This document shows, piece after piece, positions 23,528 through 23,680 of a stretch of 23,680 nt of DNA (its first letter is position 1; the number at the start of each line of letters is the position of its first letter). Position numbers and translations under genes: made by a program. The stretch spans positions 1 to 23,680 of the forward strand of contig JAUQYW010000729.1 of NCBI GenBank assembly GCA_030587525.1, read 5' to 3'. The notes beneath the pieces were generated by a model that ran no database searches, was not told the DNA's origin, and saw only the letters and a program-made list of their open reading frames with translations. The stretch comes from Candidatus Sigynarchaeota archaeon (lineage in GTDB: Archaea > Asgardarchaeota > Lokiarchaeia > Sigynarchaeales > Sigynarchaeaceae).

Positions 23528-23680
23528 CTACAATCTACAAGGAGTGCCGGATGAAAAACCGTCGACGTGCAAGATGTAGACGATCCCGTTTCGATCACCG
23601 GCGGCAAGCAAACCCCGTGCAAACATATCTATCGATTTTATTTCCCCACCGGCGAAGAATGTACAAATCAAGCGTTCTGA
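23528..23680 (-). CDS. C-terminal end of a WD40-repeat protein (partial)
   Basis: The last 50 codons of a gene entering from the right edge, ending TAG. The reading ERLICTFFAGGEIKSIDMF then ARGLLAAGDRNGIVYILHV is a final WD40 blade of the form typical of DUF4062/NACHT-WD40 proteins (AGDxxGxVYxLxV). The following GFSSGTPCRL is the terminus. The neighbour being a DUF4062-NACHT protein supports a related STAND-WD40 protein, but the domain upstream is outside the window. Confidence 0.7.
   Translation of the reverse strand, partial: SERLICTFFAGGEIKSIDMFARGLLAAGDRNGIVYILHVDGFSSGTPCRL

Noticed and set aside
1..23680. tRNA, rRNA and integrase/transposase genes
   Set aside because: None could be recognised on either strand, so the island and element ideas rest on scars alone.

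Overview
The window looks archaeal, and most likely comes from an Asgard archaeon of the Lokiarchaeia or a related lineage with moderate GC. This is inference from style, because no rRNA or marker gene is present. Supporting signs are TATA-like boxes about 26-28 bases before ATG codons that lack a Shine-Dalgarno site, oligo-T termination tracts, a tandem winged-helix regulator of a type common in Lokiarchaeia, a CxxH/CxxC zinc finger of the kind found at the C-termini of many Lokiarchaeal proteins, and many eukaryote-like modules (LRR, STAND NTPases, WD40, RING-like finger, possible ubiquitin-like fold).

Left part (1-4.6 kb, minus strand): the start of a cofactor-dependent phosphoglycerate mutase gene lies directly against the stop codon of a 1216-residue NLR-like protein (N-terminal region, transglutaminase-like cysteine-protease domain, STAND-type P-loop NTPase, sixteen 23-residue LRRs). 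Upstream of these is a DUF3303 gene with a palindrome over its promoter.

Carbohydrate and surface part (4.7-12.8 kb, plus strand): a seven-helix membrane protein fused to an extracytoplasmic TIM-barrel domain, a GH27-type alpha-galactosidase-like enzyme, and a 1232-residue surface protein made of four A-B pairs of CARDB-like modules plus PKD, one membrane helix and a cytoplasmic tail. The last overlaps (ATGA) a tandem winged-helix regulator.

Scarred part (12.8-15.6 kb): a frameshifted zinc-finger gene, a headless UPF0175 antitoxin-like fragment, an orphan structured element resembling the right end/omega-RNA of an IS200/IS605-family element, a coiled-coil scaffold protein with a possible ubiquitin-like N-terminus, and a small, possibly truncated gene.

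Right part (15.6-23.7 kb): a secreted, membrane-anchored GH99/WbsX-like protein, a nitroreductase followed by a 59-bp copy of the end of the 4.7-kb membrane gene, two unrecognised genes, a zinc-ribbon membrane protein in tandem with a RING-like-finger protein that shares its coiled-coil scaffold with the 13.7-kb gene, a DUF4062-NACHT-TPR STAND protein, and the end of a convergent WD40 gene.

The best candidates for something undescribed are (a) the pair of paralogous scaffolds, one capped by a ubiquitin-like fold and one by a RING-like finger, and (b) the protease-NTPase-LRR NLR-like protein, with further STAND proteins at the other end of the window.
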